DNA of 64,000 bases from Beroe forskalii (Eukaryota > Ctenophora > Nuda > Beroida > Beroidae), in assembly GCA_011033025.1 (NCBI GenBank), contig WFMF01000099.1, forward strand, positions 40,001-104,000, in the 5' to 3' direction. The number at the start of each line of letters is the position of its first letter. Position 1 is the stretch's first letter. The notes beneath the pieces are model-generated. The model saw only the letters and a list, made by a program, of their open reading frames with translations, ran no database searches and was not told where the DNA came from. The translations under genes were made by a program, and so were the position numbers. Shown in pieces: positions 32,735 through 43,640 of this stretch.

Positions 32735-34216
32735 TATCTACCCTTTGAGATGTACCGACCAATCGTATGTTGAGTAGGAATAAATCCGAAAAATATAGAT
32801 AAAGGAAAAATATTCCGAATTATGTTAATGGAATGTACTATTTTTTCATTTTTATTGCGAACAATGCCACAGCTTGGGAGGCACCTGCCACTCAGTTTAA
32901 TTAATTCAGTTAGGATGAAATAATGAAAACTTTGCTTATAAAGTTCCCTAAAGATTAAAGATGGCTTATAAAGTTCCCTAAAGAAGGCTTCTAAATTGAA
33001 TGTCAGCCCCTTCTCCACGGCACCATCTTCTGTTTCGCCACTTATAAAAACAAAAATTTAATTCTTGTCTCTTCTTAGTTACCGTTTTAATTACCTTTCA
33101 AAGAAAATTGAGAGTTTAGGCAATAGTTAAACGCCCTAATACTGGAGAATATCATTTTCTGGAACCTGAACCGTTGATTTATGCCCATATATGGTAGTAT
33201 CATGACGTCACTCTCTTTTCCCTCACCGCTGCTCGATCTCGCTCACTGCTGAGACAGCTGTCTCACTTTTCACATGATCAGTGATCTCATCCTATCACAC
33301 GTACCTGATATAGCACAAGACGATGGTTCTCAGAAAGTGAGTCATGCGAACGTGTTTTTCGTAGAAATAAGCTTATCACGAACATATCCAGTGTGAACTT
33401 TGGAAGTTTTCATTTATAATTCAAGTTGGAAAAATGAGACTTTTCAAGCTGCCTCGACCCTCTTGAAGGAAGAAGGTGGTTTTAACATTGGTGTTCAGGC
33501 GGCTGAGAGTCAGCAATTATATCCACTATGTGCCTTGGTAATGACTTAACTTGCACTGCCCACCATTCGAGTATTTGGGCTGATAATTCAGGGGTGTAGC
33601 CAGGGGGAAGGCGGCACAGGCAACGGCCTCCCCCTTTCTAACAGAGATTGTGAATCTTTTGTAATGATAAGAGCTTCAAGAGCCAAGCAAAATAAGACAT
33701 TCCGCAGGTTCTGAATGTAACTCGCCAACCCCTTTCTAAAAACCTGGCTACGTCCCTGGCTGATATTTGAAAGATAGAGTTTTTTGATATATCTGAAACC
33801 TCAGCAGGGCCCAGCCATTGTCCACCTTATCTCCACCTTACATTACGAGTGTTACGATCACGCTACGTAACAAAGAGAAGATTATATATAGTTACAAAGA
33901 CAATGGAGCTTTTTAATGAGCGGAAGAAACTTCTGGAAAGATAGAGACAGGACAATGAGAGTGTGAAAAGTGTACGTGAAAAACAGTGAGGGGTCGACCC
34001 GAGGAGGAAGAGTCTGACTCTATAATATAGCTGAAATTAGCTTTTACAAATGTAAGAAAACATAATTCACGGACTTGTACTGCATATATAGCTCACTGCG
34101 AATTATTGCTCAATAAGAACCAAGAGACGGTATACGAATCTCGGAGAAATGATGGGCATATAGGCTGAGTGCCACTTTCCACCCCTGATTGCATCGCAAA
34201 TTGGCTGATGAGCACC

Positions 34217-34268
34217 TTGCAATCGGCGCCGATCGGCGTTGTATCGGCGCTGATCGGTGCCGATTGCA
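34217..34268. repeat. CGAT-rich palindrome, right-arm counterpart
   Basis: TTGCAATCGGCGCCGATCGG and CTGATCGGTGCCGATTGCAA are inverted repeats around GCGTTGTATCGG. This is the partner of the left-arm structure near 10299-10366. Confidence 0.75.
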
Positions 34269-34629
34269 ACTTACAATGTGCTCATCTGCTGCCAATTTAT
34301 GATGCAAACGCTTTAGGCGTGGCTATATTATTGCACCATGAGGCATGATAGGAATGATGAGCATTGAGTTAAAGTGCTTTGAGGGTGTGCACTCTGCAGT
34401 CATCTTAGGAAAGTTATTGCCTCATTATTTAAAAGAAATAATAAATTTAAATAAACTGTTCACAGCTGGTGGTATCGAAACTACATCCATAAATGGATAT
34501 AATTGCTGATATTATGGTTTATCTCTAAATCTTGGATACCCGATCCTTTCTTATTGTCCTCCAGAAGTATCTTCCAAAGATATGTAAACCACGAGTATCT
34601 CTGATGCGGTCCAATGTACAACAATTATC

Positions 34630-34731
34630 TCTGCTTGAGCGGGAAATAGGCGGTTATTTTCAACAACTTGGCAGCGCGCACAGTGTAAGTGACTTCATTG
34701 TGACCGCCTATTTGAATATCCTGAGCGTATT
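34630..34731 (-). mobile_element. Family B MITE (copy B5), allelic to B1
   Basis: CTGCTTGAGCGGGAAATAGG, CGGTTATTTTCAACAACTTG, GGCAGCGCGCACAG and CCGCCTATTTGAATATCCTG with GAGCGTA match B1 in reverse. The core has changed to AGTGACTTCATTG, losing the perfect CRE palindrome that B1 keeps. Confidence 0.8.
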
Positions 34732-37700
34732 TACACTCGGTGATCCACTGTACAATGTACAAGGTAGAGACTCAGAGCAGATACCCTGCCACAAACCACA
34801 AACCACCAGTACTATGTATCGGTGTAGGTTGCAAGATGGTCTTATGTCATTGATTCAGCAGTCTGAGGCATGATAATGACGCAATAACACTCCTGATCGT
34901 TGTTTCGATATGTTTGATACTTATCATTGTTTGGATACTATAATTGTATTCCCGCGTATGAGTAGGTAGGATGACCACAGACCTAGGGATTACTGTAACC
35001 TATCATAGGAAATGGTGAAACTTTCGACTTTTGGAGTGACCATATCTCACCTATCTCTCTCAGCGTTGTACCTGATACCAGCAATTTATTTGATTTCCTG
35101 AAGCTGAGAAATGACTGTGGCGATGTAGCCAGCCTAACTCTGTAGATTATTGGAGGCAGTCTGTAGATAAATTGTAAGATTTCTCTGTACCTCCTGCCTG
35201 TGTAATTCCACTATTTCTCTGAGTTGAATTCTCCTGGTTCTACGACAAACTGCCAAGTGTCAACAATCTCGAACTTCGTCGAATACAACTAAAAATTTGA
35301 ATACTCTTAGGGAAGCCTCAGGTCAACGACATCCGTTGAAATTAACCAGCCTGTAGATAATTGTAAGATTTCTCTGAACCTACTACCACTATTTCTCTGA
35401 GTTGAATTCTCCTGGTTCTACGGTAAACTGCCAAGTGTCGACAATCACGAAAACAACTTAAATATAACATTGGACAACTCAAGGGAAGGCCTCAGGTCAA
35501 CGAATAAATCCGTTGAAATTCACCAGCGAATTACCGGAATACTAACAATCAACGGAATTTCCTCCCGACATTGTTCGGTGAAATGATAACAACTATCTCA
35601 GGCCTCAGCTCGTAGCTGCAAACTTACATAGATTCCAAATCAGGCAGCTGCAAAATTCCCATCTTCCGAGGAATCCATTATATATCGGGAATTTAGGACT
35701 CCGGATGCAGTAACAGTTCAAGGAGTTTGATGTGGTTTGTTGTTAGAAAGAGTGTTTGATTTGAGTTAAAAGTTGCAGTTTCAGGATTAGAAAGAGTCTA
35801 TTTGATCTGAGATTTTAGCTGCAGTTTTCTGCTCCAGGCTGCCTTCAAAGATATTTATTATTCGTAGAATGAGTCTCCATTTATTGCAGTTTTCTACTCC
35901 CTTCACTACATTACTCTACTGAATAGTATTTGGCGCCAAGACGTATCACAGCTTCCCGCCCTTTCTACACTCACAGTATCTCCGGGTTCTTCTTGGCACT
36001 CCTGAACATTTCTTGATGTAATATATCTGTCATTTCTTGACGGGTTGCCAGCTTGGAGTGATGTCATCTCTACAATTAGAGTAGTCAGTTGATGATGTCA
36101 AGATGCGTATCTTGTTGGCACTTCTTACTTCATGTCAAGATATCAATAATGGAGTAATGGGTACGTCAGATATCAGGGTGTGGTTCTCCAAGGTGATGAT
36201 TTCCCTCAAATTAAGTAATTCCTGTTTTGATAGGGAAAGAGAGTTCCCTCCAAAAAGTAGGCGGTTTTATTTTCTCAATTTCACATTTTATTGCTTGACA
36301 ATGACTCTGACTGCTTGCGCCTTGCATATGAGCTCATTCTGACCTGTACCCCATAATCAACCCAAGGACTGCTGAAAGCCATTAGAGTATGGCCCCATAC
36401 ACCCAGAAAGCCATTAGAGCGTGGCCAGGGGAATCAAAAGGGTGCCGTTAACGATTCCGCTGCGGTGTGCGATTAAGACGTAATGATGTACATTGTACAC
36501 TTTACACACATTTTACACTTTACACACTCAGACTGAACTTTCCTGTTAATAGAACCCTCTGACGTTTTGATGTGGCTTTAAAATACATAGACACTTGCCT
36601 GATCGGGTCAATATAGGTTTTTAAGACCCTCGCCCTTCGGGCTGCGGATCAAAACCGGATACATCCCTCGGGCGTCTTTAGAAAGTATCCCAAAATGGAC
36701 CCGATAGACGCGTAGCCATGTATTATCTATAGTTATGGACGGAATATTCTGACTTTCTTAGTCTGGCATGTGCTATATATATTCTGAAGAAACTACAAAT
36801 AATGTACGATATAAAGTACATTTCAAATACACATAATATATTTTGCTGGAAGCTTTACAAAACCAGATGTAAAAGTGCTGTGTGTGCGTCCTGTCATCGA
36901 CAAATATTATTATAGGACGCTTCTTCCAGGTTTTCTGGAATATATTCGTTTGGAATGGTCACGGAATGCCCTTATTTGGTTATGTTTGTTATCATAGCAT
37001 ACGTAGAATTTATATGGCTGTTTTATTTTTATGCGGGAATCCTACATATAATTTGTGGATTGTGTGCACGAGAAAGTTCCAAATTCTTGGAAATTATTAC
37101 AGGAAATCAGAATTAGGAAGCGTCGTCAGATCTAGCTAAATAAGTAGAAATCATCATTACAGAAAATCTGAATTAGTGTATGGACCATATAATAGGGCTA
37201 GATTTGCACCTATCAACTTGTGTTCTCACTGCTATTTGACAGTACCTATTTCAAAAGGAATATATTGTCACTGTTTACACGGCAACTGTCCACTGGTTAC
37301 TCCACCTCACCAGTATTTCCTGGAATATTGAAGGTATAAGAAAGAAACACATAGCATCTTTCTATACCTAGCATGAATATTGGTTAGTCGAAATCTATCT
37401 TTTATTATTCCTAAATTCAATGTGGTGTGCAGGGAAATGATTTATATCACCGATCAAAGAATTGATTTATTAGTTCACATGTTATTATCTACTTATCTAG
37501 AGACATATTATCATCGAGAGACCTACAATAGGTAGGTGAATTGGTTAGTCGAAATTCATCTTTTATTATTCCTAGAATCCGAGTCCAATGTGGTGTGCAT
37601 CAAAATGATTTATTTCTCCGATCAAAGAATTGATGTATTAGATAACATATAAATTATGTAGACGATAACCCCATGGATTTTATCAGGTTGAATTCGTCTC

Positions 37701-37833
37701 GATTATATAAAACTTACAAAGCTCACGTGTGCCTATTTGTTTTTTTCTGAAGCACATTATGAAGTTACACTAGAATTTTTAGGCGGTTTTAATATTACAA
37801 CTCCCATTCTAAACCCAGATCTAGTGAGTAGTC

Positions 37834-37930
37834 ATCAGTTCACCATTCTAAGCCCTGATAATGACGTCATCATTTCACCACTCTTACCCCTGCTAATGAC
37901 GTCATCAGTTCACCCCTAATAATGATGTCT
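37834..37930 (-). repeat. Tandem family A cores at the right arm's outer edge
   Basis: GTCATCAGTTCACCATTCTAAG, CCTGATAATGACGTCATCAT, TTCACCACTCTTACCCCTG and CTAATGACGTCATCAGTTCA repeat with a period of about 35-45 bp. Two perfect TGACGTCA sites are at 37862 and 37897. Confidence 0.75.
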
Positions 37931-38719
37931 TCTCCCACTATTTATTAGCATTTCGTGACTGGAACGTCCCATGATGCTGCTCAAATAGCTGAATTTTCTT
38001 CCCCTCTCACCTGGCCCTGCGATTTAAGTGGTGAATATAAGGTTGCCGGATCTATTCATAGAGCTATAATTCGAAAATTACCGCACGGGAAATTTTTTCA
38101 CGGTCACGAGCAATATTTTGAGACAAAAATTGACTTTGGTGAGTGGTCAGGTGCAACGATAGTTGGCTGGATTAGATACGTTTCTATCCAGAATATCTAG
38201 ATTGAAAGCTATTAATAGGTCATGGTTCATCATATTGCAGCACTTCTGTACTGTAGTATGTAGATGAAAATACGTCTGTAGAATGTAGATATTTCCTAGA
38301 ACAAATTGCAGCTTTAATCTCTCATGTCTAGATAAAAGTATGGGTTATTAGAGTATCAGCCCAAAGACGTACATGGGTTATCTATCAGCCCAAAGACCTA
38401 TGGGTTATCTATCCAATGACCTAAGGACTATCTGCCCAATTACACATGGGTTATATCTATTTAATCCTAGTCGCTCTATGTGGGTGTTATTAGACAAATG
38501 AGGTTATTATTCGTGATTGTTCTTCACGACACAAACAGAGCTAAATACCGTGCAGATATATTTGACGTGGTGTCTATGTCTTATTAAGACACCAGAGTTA
38601 AGCCCTCATAATGACAGTTCCTTCACTCTAAAACCATTTATAGCAGACATTTGCGTGCCATTAATTGCCATTAATTACCCAATTCGCATCTTGAACATGT
38701 GATAAAAGGGCGTTTAATC
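37931..38719. other. Non-coding stretch
   Basis: No gene is supported. A degenerate repeat of ATGGGTTAT-CTATC-AGCCCAAAGAC type lies at about 38340-38460. Confidence 0.4.
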
Positions 38720-38818
38720 GTCGCGTAAGAAAAATAGGTGGTCCAACGTCATCAAGTTCTCACTACATTGAGCTATGATAATGACGTCATCCTACCCGCC
38801 TATATCTCGTGCGCGGGG
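38720..38818 (-). mobile_element. Family A MITE (copy A2)
   Basis: GAAAAATAGGTGGTCCAACG, TCATCAAGTTCTCACTACAT, TGATAATGACGTCATCCTAC, CCGCCTATATCTCGTGCGCG. The order and ends are as in A4 and A5. Confidence 0.8.
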
Positions 38819-39025
38819 TTTAGTTGGTAGACAGCAGACGGCGGTAGTTAGTCTGAAGTGATAACCAAGTCTAATTACAGATTCCTGCTTCTAATCTGAA
38901 GTAATTAGAGCAAATTCATGGATTTAGCTATCGAAATGATAAATAAATTTAACTATAAACAATGATACTGATTCATTGATTTGTGAAAAAGTGTGGGAGG
39001 TATCGTATATGATAATCACAGGTCT

Positions 39026-39200
39026 TAGATGTGACACCACTGTGATACCCTTTACTTTGACACCACTCTACTTTGAGTCAAAGTTAAAGTGGTGTCAAAG
39101 TAAAATAGTGTCAAAGTCTTTGACACCACTTTACTTTAAACCTTGAAAGTTCCACTCTGACACCATTCAACTCTGAAAAGATTCCACTCTGACACAACTC
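39026..39200. repeat. Inverted and tandem GACACCACT repeats
   Basis: CTTTGACACCACTCTACTTTGA faces TCAAAGTTAAAGTGGTGTCAAAG, forming a stem of about 22 bp, and the GACACCACT motif then repeats in both orientations to about 39195. Confidence 0.8.
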
Positions 39201-40992
39201 CACTCACTTTTGAACACTTCAACCAGTTTGCACTGATTGCACTTTGCAGGACCATCCATATTCAGGCTTATTCCTGGTTTCATTTAGAGATAACCCTTGC
39301 TGACGTAAAACTATACCATCCCTGCCCCAAATACCAAATACCGACTATTTAATTTTCAGCACTCGTGACTTGAATTGGAGACGTAAAAACCCCGAAAATC
39401 AAAAGATATTTTTCATGAGTTTCTTATCAAGTTTCAAATTTCATATTGCGCTTCATCACTCACAGGTATCCCTTTTGTGGTATTATGCGGTGTTTTATGA
39501 AAATGATGCATTTAAATCATTCTATTCTCCCTCACCAGAAAATTATTTATCAAAGATAGGAAAATAAGGGTTTCGCCTTCTGCTGGGTAAAAAGAAAGGT
39601 TCAAAGTTCTGATTTTCTGGCCACCTGGAAGATATTACATCCCAATGTAAATTTCCCTATCTAATAGCATCTATCCAGGCAACCATAACTGGACTTTGAG
39701 TATGGTGTCGCTCAAAGGATGGGTTCACGACTGCGTAGTAGTACTTAGTAGTAGTACCACTAATTTCACGAATACTAAATTCTATCACTTTCTGAAGGGT
39801 ACTGGAATGATTTATGAGTACTTTATTCATTCTCTTTTGACCCAATGGTGCAAGTACAAACGTAAACGATGTGTCTCTTTAATGACAATCAATTTAGTCG
39901 TTCTATGGCATCCTCAGGTCTCAAATTTGATTGTAAAAAGTAGTTTTTGCGACTCTTATTCAACGACCCGATCCGTGAAATCGGTACTGGAACTTATGAT
40001 TGTGAGGATTTTCCCCGAAGCCTGACAAGAGGGAAGAGATTATCGTTTTGAAGCTTCTGGAAGGTACTCATCAGCCTTAAGGAAGGATTAGCTGTTAGCA
40101 TTCGGATTATAGTCTTGCTGTTAATCTGCCCTGAAAAGGAAGTGCTACTACCAGATTTCAAAATGGTACAAAAAGTTTGTGAATTTACGTCACAAACCCA
40201 AGAATTTAAGTTATGATAATGAAGTCACTCTTAACCGCCTATTTATCGTGCATTGCAGTTAATTATTTGAAAATTGCCACCTAATTATTTAGCAATTTGA
40301 GGAGTACATGCCTGAATGTCGGTTGTGGGTGTTGGTGACGTCATAGTCATTAGCATTCCTTGTGATGTGAAGAACATTTAAGATTTATTGGAAGCAAATA
40401 CACGCGTTAAAATTTGATTTATTCAAGAGCAAATACATAGGTAAAAGATGGTGAAGTGAATTAAAAGAGCTTCAAAATTTGTTAGAAAATGTGAATGATC
40501 TAGAGATGATGGTTTTTCTGAACTTCTACTTCACAGTGAGAATCTGATCTGAAAAACGTGACTACGGTTCATCTCCCTGGTTTTGCAGTAGCTCAGTATT
40601 TGAAGAAGAATATCGGGTTATTAATGAGGCCTTCTTCATACTTTACAATTGAGTATTTGAAGAAGAATCAGGGTTAATAATGCCTTCTCCATAATTGAGT
40701 CATATTGATATGCAAATTAATACTTTTGAGATGGAATGGATGTACGATAGGATCACCTGGTAGTAATCAATTTCAGGCACTTTTCAACTCTTTGTTTCAC
40801 CCTTCAAATTATCGTAATGGTTTGTGCGTGGGCTATATTCGACTTGTATTGTGCGCACATGCACTTTCAGTCCAATGCATGTGCTTATTGTCCTGTGCAA
40901 GTGCACGTGTTCTAGATACACCAATTCGGCATTTTCCATAGCAACGCTTTGTTTCGCCTTATTATCAGACTTTAATCATAATTTAATTTATT
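39201..40992. other. Non-coding stretch
   Basis: No gene is supported. The frame at 39696-40025 (109 codons) lacks an initial ATG and motifs. A decayed family A trace lies at about 40195-40250 (TGATAATGAAGTCACTC, AACCGCCTATTTATCGTGC). ATTTGAAGAAGAAT repeats at about 40600 and 40655. Confidence 0.4.
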
Positions 40993-41427
40993 CTAGCAGG
41001 CCTTGGACCTGTTATCCACACAGCTCACTCGATGGAACTGCAGTCTGGCCGGAAATTGGAAGTTTTTCATTTTCGCATCAAATTTCTATCAGATCAAAAA
41101 ATGAATATGAAGGAGCAGATTGGAAAGAACTTTTAGTCGTGCTAAACCAGGTTTTGATTATCTGATTTGACAACTATTTCTCTACACCTATTTGAGATCT
41201 TGAATTTGAAATAAAGAACGTCAAATTTCAGCACAGCATTTAACAGTAGTAGCGCAATAGAAGGCACTCTCATAGTACTGATTATAATCTGCACGTGCAA
41301 AATTGTCATAGCAACGGCGCCTCATTTTCTCCCTTTCATTCGTTTCTCTTGATATTTTCTTGGCAAGCTTAAATTTAATTGTGGCACATACAAACATTAT
41401 TCGTGTGACTTTACTTTATATATAAGT
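40993..41427 (-). mobile_element. Helitron-like element, copy 3 (internally deleted)
   Basis: It begins CTAGCAGGCC and contains CACAGCTCACTCG as copies 1 and 2, and ends with GGCAAGCTTAAATTTAATTGTG to TTATATATAAG as copy 1 does. The terminal hairpin is degraded (GCAGGCCTTGGACCTG) and the 5' TC has become AC. Inner parts shared with copy 1 include CATAGCAACGGCGC and CGTTTCTCTTGATATTTTCT. Confidence 0.6.
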
Positions 41428-42445
41428 ATGGATATTTCGGTCAATTTCTATCGGAAAGATGAATAATGAATATCTGATAAAAGTATTATTAAAGGTATCT
41501 GACAAAAAGTCTACTAAAGTTTTAAGGTTTATATGCCGCTAGACAACCGTTTAAATGGATTGCACCCCGATTTCACTCAGCTCTGAACCACCTTGCACCC
41601 TGCATAAACTAATCGTAGTAACGCGAGGTAAGTGAATAGTGGACTAGTGATACGTCATCAATTTTCCACTCGAATCCCTGGCAATAACATCACACTCAGT
41701 GCCACTTAAGGGCACACAACCTCCCATCCCATTGGCCCTGAACCACATTAAAATGCAGGTTTTGCCGATGATCTGTTCCTAAAACACTGCGTGTACACTG
41801 GAAGCTACATCAGGATTATAGGAGATGACGTCATTATCACTGTTTAGAACGAGGAATTGGTGACGTGGCAATGTGAGTTCGCCAACACCAGGGGTTTATA
41901 CACTGGGTAGTGGGTGCTGTGTGTAAAGTGGTGATCATTAACCAATGTTAAATCATCAAGGGGCAGATTAGTTTAAGATAAAAAGTATTCTTCTTAGCAA
42001 AAAATAGCTCACTATTTGGCACAAAAAAGCCCACTATCTGGCAACCGCCTTCTTCCAAAGCCAACTTTTCTTTCCCCTAAAAATGCAGAATATTTAAGAA
42101 AATAAGTACCTCCAAAACATAAAAATTTCTTTCCCATACCTCTTGACGCAATAACTCAATCTACCATCCCATCTCTTCATGCTACGAAATAATCCCATCT
42201 CTTCATGCTACGAAATAATCCCAAATATGTGAGGGGTGACTGTTCACTGATCTTCACTTGGCTCCCACCCAACATACAACACATTATATGTCAGGAATGT
42301 CAAGAATCTCATGATTTCATATTGTGCTGAAGATGAGACTCCTCTTGTGATTTCATATTGTGCTGAAGAGATGGCTCTCAAATGAGACTCCTCTTTTCTC
42401 TGGCTCATCATGTGAGGTATAGGACTCAAGGCAGAGGATGTTTAA

Positions 42446-42550
42446 CGTCATCAACACACCACTTAATGCCCAAATTAGACATCATCCGAACTCTTTGGTG
42501 CGTCATCAACACACCACTTTATGCCCTGATAAAACGTAATCTGAACTCTC
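42446..42550 (-). repeat. 55-bp tandem repeat of a family A core
   Basis: CGTCATCAACACACCACTTA and CGTCATCAACACACCACTTT start two units at 42446 and 42501, each followed by ATGCCC and TCCGAACTCT or TCTGAACTCT. The CRE palindrome has decayed. Confidence 0.7.
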
Positions 42551-42711
42551 TGAGCACAGCATAGCTCGCTATAATGTGGCATGTAGTATGTTTGGCATGT
42601 CTCCTGCTGGCAGAAACCCAAGTTTGTATCAGAGGTTCATATAGCAACGCGGTGATAATATTATTTGAGACACTGAACCTAGTCGCGACTAGACTTAGGT
42701 CTCATGGTTTA

Positions 42712-42812
42712 TACTCCGCGCAACAGAAATAGGCGGGTAGTATGACGTCATTATCATATCATGATGTAGTGAGTTGATGATGTCACACCGCCTATTTCTC
42801 ACGCACGGCGTA
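42712..42812 (+). mobile_element. Family A MITE (copy A3)
   Basis: TACTCCGCGCAACAGAAATAGGCGG and CCGCCTATTTCTCACGCACG with GCGTA are inverted ends, bordered by TA on both sides. The core GTATGACGTCATTATCATAT and TAGTGAGTTGATGATGTCAC is intact. This copy best supports a TA target duplication for the family. Confidence 0.85.
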
Positions 42813-43379
42813 TAAATGTGATATATCGGAGAGGGTTTAAATAATCTGTGGCTGTTACGAAATATGTCATGGGGAAGCAGAAAGTAAAAGAAAGTATCGT
42901 CCAAAATATGGTGGTCCTTGGTATATCGCCCGTTTATAAATCCCGTTTATAAATCCCGTTTAGGTGTAAGTTTGTGATATATGAACTTGGAACCGAGCCG
43001 ATAGAATATATCGGTACTGTGACCTGAAGTATAATCACTGTGTATATATAACAGTTGATGAGAACATTAGATCAGTAGTTACCCATAGTGCGGATCATGT
43101 TGTTGGCTCTGGGCCAGGTATGGTTGACGATAAACCGTCTGAATTAATAACAGAGATCACACTGCCTGGCATTCATCATTATATTTTCATGGTTCAGCTC
43201 CACATGTAGCAAATTCCAATTCAGCAAATTCTATCATTTTAAAAGCTTGTTCTGCTTGATTTATAATTATTCGCTTGAAATTTTGGCTTAAAATGCCCTG
43301 AGATGCTTAAAAGGTCAATTAGGTCCAGCGATGGAATATGGATCTCGACTATCAGCTCTACCCTGACTTGGAGGCTGAC

Positions 43380-43640
43380 AGTCTACGAGTTAAAGCCACT
43401 GATCTCACAATATACTTGGGAGGAGGGAGCTGCCACTTAAAACATGGTTCTTTGAATATATACATCTGTTTCTTTCACCCGTAGCTCTTTGGGAATGGCA
43501 GGGAATCGAACCAGGGATCTTCCGATCACGAGCCAGACTTGATACCAATACACCAAGGCAGACAGTCACTGACCCACCTCCGTGCTGACGCCACTGATCT
43601 TCCTAATATACATGGTTCTTTGAATAATATATTCATCTGT
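43380..43640 (-). mobile_element. tRNA-derived SINE fragment in a local duplication
   Basis: On the minus strand, about 43560 to 43490 reads TTGGTGTATTGGTATCAAG, then a stem TCTGG-CTCGTGA-TCGGA (anticodon position CGT), then a perfect Pol III B box GGTTCGATTCC. The acceptor stem does not pair, so this is a tRNA-derived SINE head or pseudo-tRNA, not a working tRNA. Flanking text (GACAGTC, GCCACTGATC, ACATGGTTCTTTGAAT) is duplicated at about 43378-43460 and 43560-43630. Confidence 0.5.

Larger units (their letters stand above)
32735..37833 (-). repeat. Right arm of the giant inverted repeat
   Basis: This arm is collinear, as reverse complement, with blocks of 1351-11910. The inner edge is TATATCTACCCTTTGAGATGTACCGACCAATCG against left 11871-11910. 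The outer edge is CTAAACCCAGATCTAGTGAGTAG against left CTACTCACTATCTGGATTTAG. It is the simpler arm, lacking the tandem duplication, the 3.2 kb insertion and the Harbinger-type MITE, and so approximates the ancestral state at about 5.1 kb. No protein frame is credible; the 113-codon frame at 34532-34873 overlaps a MITE and lacks a motif. Confidence 0.9.

Noticed and set aside
34532..34873. 113-codon frame in the right arm
   Set aside because: It overlaps MITE B5 and the frame is not kept in the left arm.
1344..37833. Polinton/Maverick or herpesvirus-like giant transposon
   Set aside because: No DNA polymerase, integrase, ATPase, protease or capsid frame is visible in any part of the structure.
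1351..37833. Inverted repeat as a pure assembly mirror artefact
   Set aside because: The arms differ by many substitutions, indels and private insertions, which an assembly mirror would not show.
43489..43560. Functional tRNA gene
   Set aside because: The acceptor stem does not pair and the T stem has mismatches.
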